Positions 6,376 to 6,569 of a stretch of DNA of 6,569 nt are shown here, piece after piece. The stretch lies in assembly GCA_029907285.1 (NCBI GenBank), contig JARYMD010000251.1:1-6569 (forward strand), in the 5' to 3' direction. Below the pieces are notes generated by a model. That model did no database searches, was not told the origin of the DNA, and was given only the letters and a program-made list of their open reading frames with translations. The position numbers and the translations under genes are program-made. The first letter of the stretch is position 1. Each line of letters begins with the position of its first letter. Origin of the DNA: Verrucomicrobiota bacterium (lineage in GTDB: Bacteria; Verrucomicrobiota; Verrucomicrobiia; Limisphaerales; J093).

Positions 6376-6459
6376 GCATTGTATTGCAGGTCTCAGCCCT
6401 CACAAAGCAGAGCGCGTCGCCCGCCACTTTGCGCTTCCGAGTCAAGTGAACGCGCTACA

Positions 6460-6475
6460 AATAGTGTGCCAGGCT
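6460..6475 (-). repeat. Degenerate inverted copy of the palindromic repeat core
   Basis: Read on the - strand this is AGCCTGGCACACTATT, which matches 14 of 16 positions of the core found three times at 60-204 (TGCCTGGCACTCTATT). The palindrome is weakened by the two changes. It lies 85 nt after the amidase stop, in non-coding DNA, in the orientation opposite to the upstream copies. Confidence 0.5.
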
Positions 6476-6484
6476 CGAAGTTGT

Positions 6485-6566
6485 GTTGAGCGTTGAACGT
6501 TGTGCGTCGTGCGTCGTGCGCTCCCAAACAGACGACCCGCCGGGTGAACCGATACGAACGCTCAAC
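6485..6566. repeat. 10-bp inverted repeat enclosing a 7-bp tandem repeat
   Basis: GTTGAGCGTT (6485-6494) is the exact reverse complement of AACGCTCAAC (6557-6566). Between them GTGCGTC is repeated in tandem at 6502-6508 and 6509-6515, with a partial third unit to 6520. No coding sequence is supported in 6376-6569. The structure reaches almost to the window edge and may be part of a larger intergenic repeat. Confidence 0.55.
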
Positions 6567-6569
6567 GTA

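Noticed and set aside
1..6569. A defence, toxin-antitoxin or other new multi-gene system spanning the window
   Set aside because: Four of the six genes are recognisable metabolic, transport or cell-wall families, and the other two are small membrane proteins without enzymatic motifs. No shared operon or functional logic links all of them.

Overview
The window is about 6.6 kb of GC-rich bacterial DNA. All six supportable genes lie on the + strand. The protein styles fit a Verrucomicrobiota genome, probably the Limisphaerales/Pedosphaeraceae side: an EpsC-type serine acetyltransferase, a secreted GH5-like hydrolase, an exported amidase with an extra N-terminal domain, few clear Shine-Dalgarno sequences, and short palindromic repeats between genes. 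That placement is an inference from family resemblance, not from a marker gene.

Layout. Bases 1-321 hold no convincing gene. They carry two copies of an 83-bp direct repeat, three copies of a 17-bp palindromic core (GTGCCTGGCACTCTATT) and an 8-bp perfect hairpin. Bases 322-1111 hold two small single-pass membrane proteins of unknown function, 7 nt apart, which look like diverged paralogs. Bases 1197-2654 encode a secreted clan GH-A glycoside hydrolase with the full set of GH5 active-site residues. A 282-nt gap with no recognisable gene follows. Bases 2937-3851 encode serine O-acetyltransferase, and 5 nt later an orphan UgpC/MalK-type ABC ATPase begins (3857-5020). After a 209-nt gap, bases 5230-6375 encode an exported, possibly lipid-anchored, zinc N-acetylmuramoyl-L-alanine amidase. 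The last 194 nt hold a degenerate inverted copy of the palindromic repeat, a 7-bp tandem repeat and a 10-bp inverted repeat.

Function. Three of the genes are housekeeping or nutritional: polysaccharide hydrolysis outside the cytoplasm, O-acetylserine formation for cysteine synthesis, and cell-wall turnover. The ABC ATPase would power a carbohydrate-type importer whose permease and binding protein are not here. Nothing shows that all six act together. The only clear transcriptional couplings are the two small membrane genes and the acetyltransferase-ATPase pair. I do not see a defence system, CRISPR array, RNA gene or intact mobile element. The observations most worth following are the REP-like repeat family on both flanks and the uncharacterised paralogous membrane pair.
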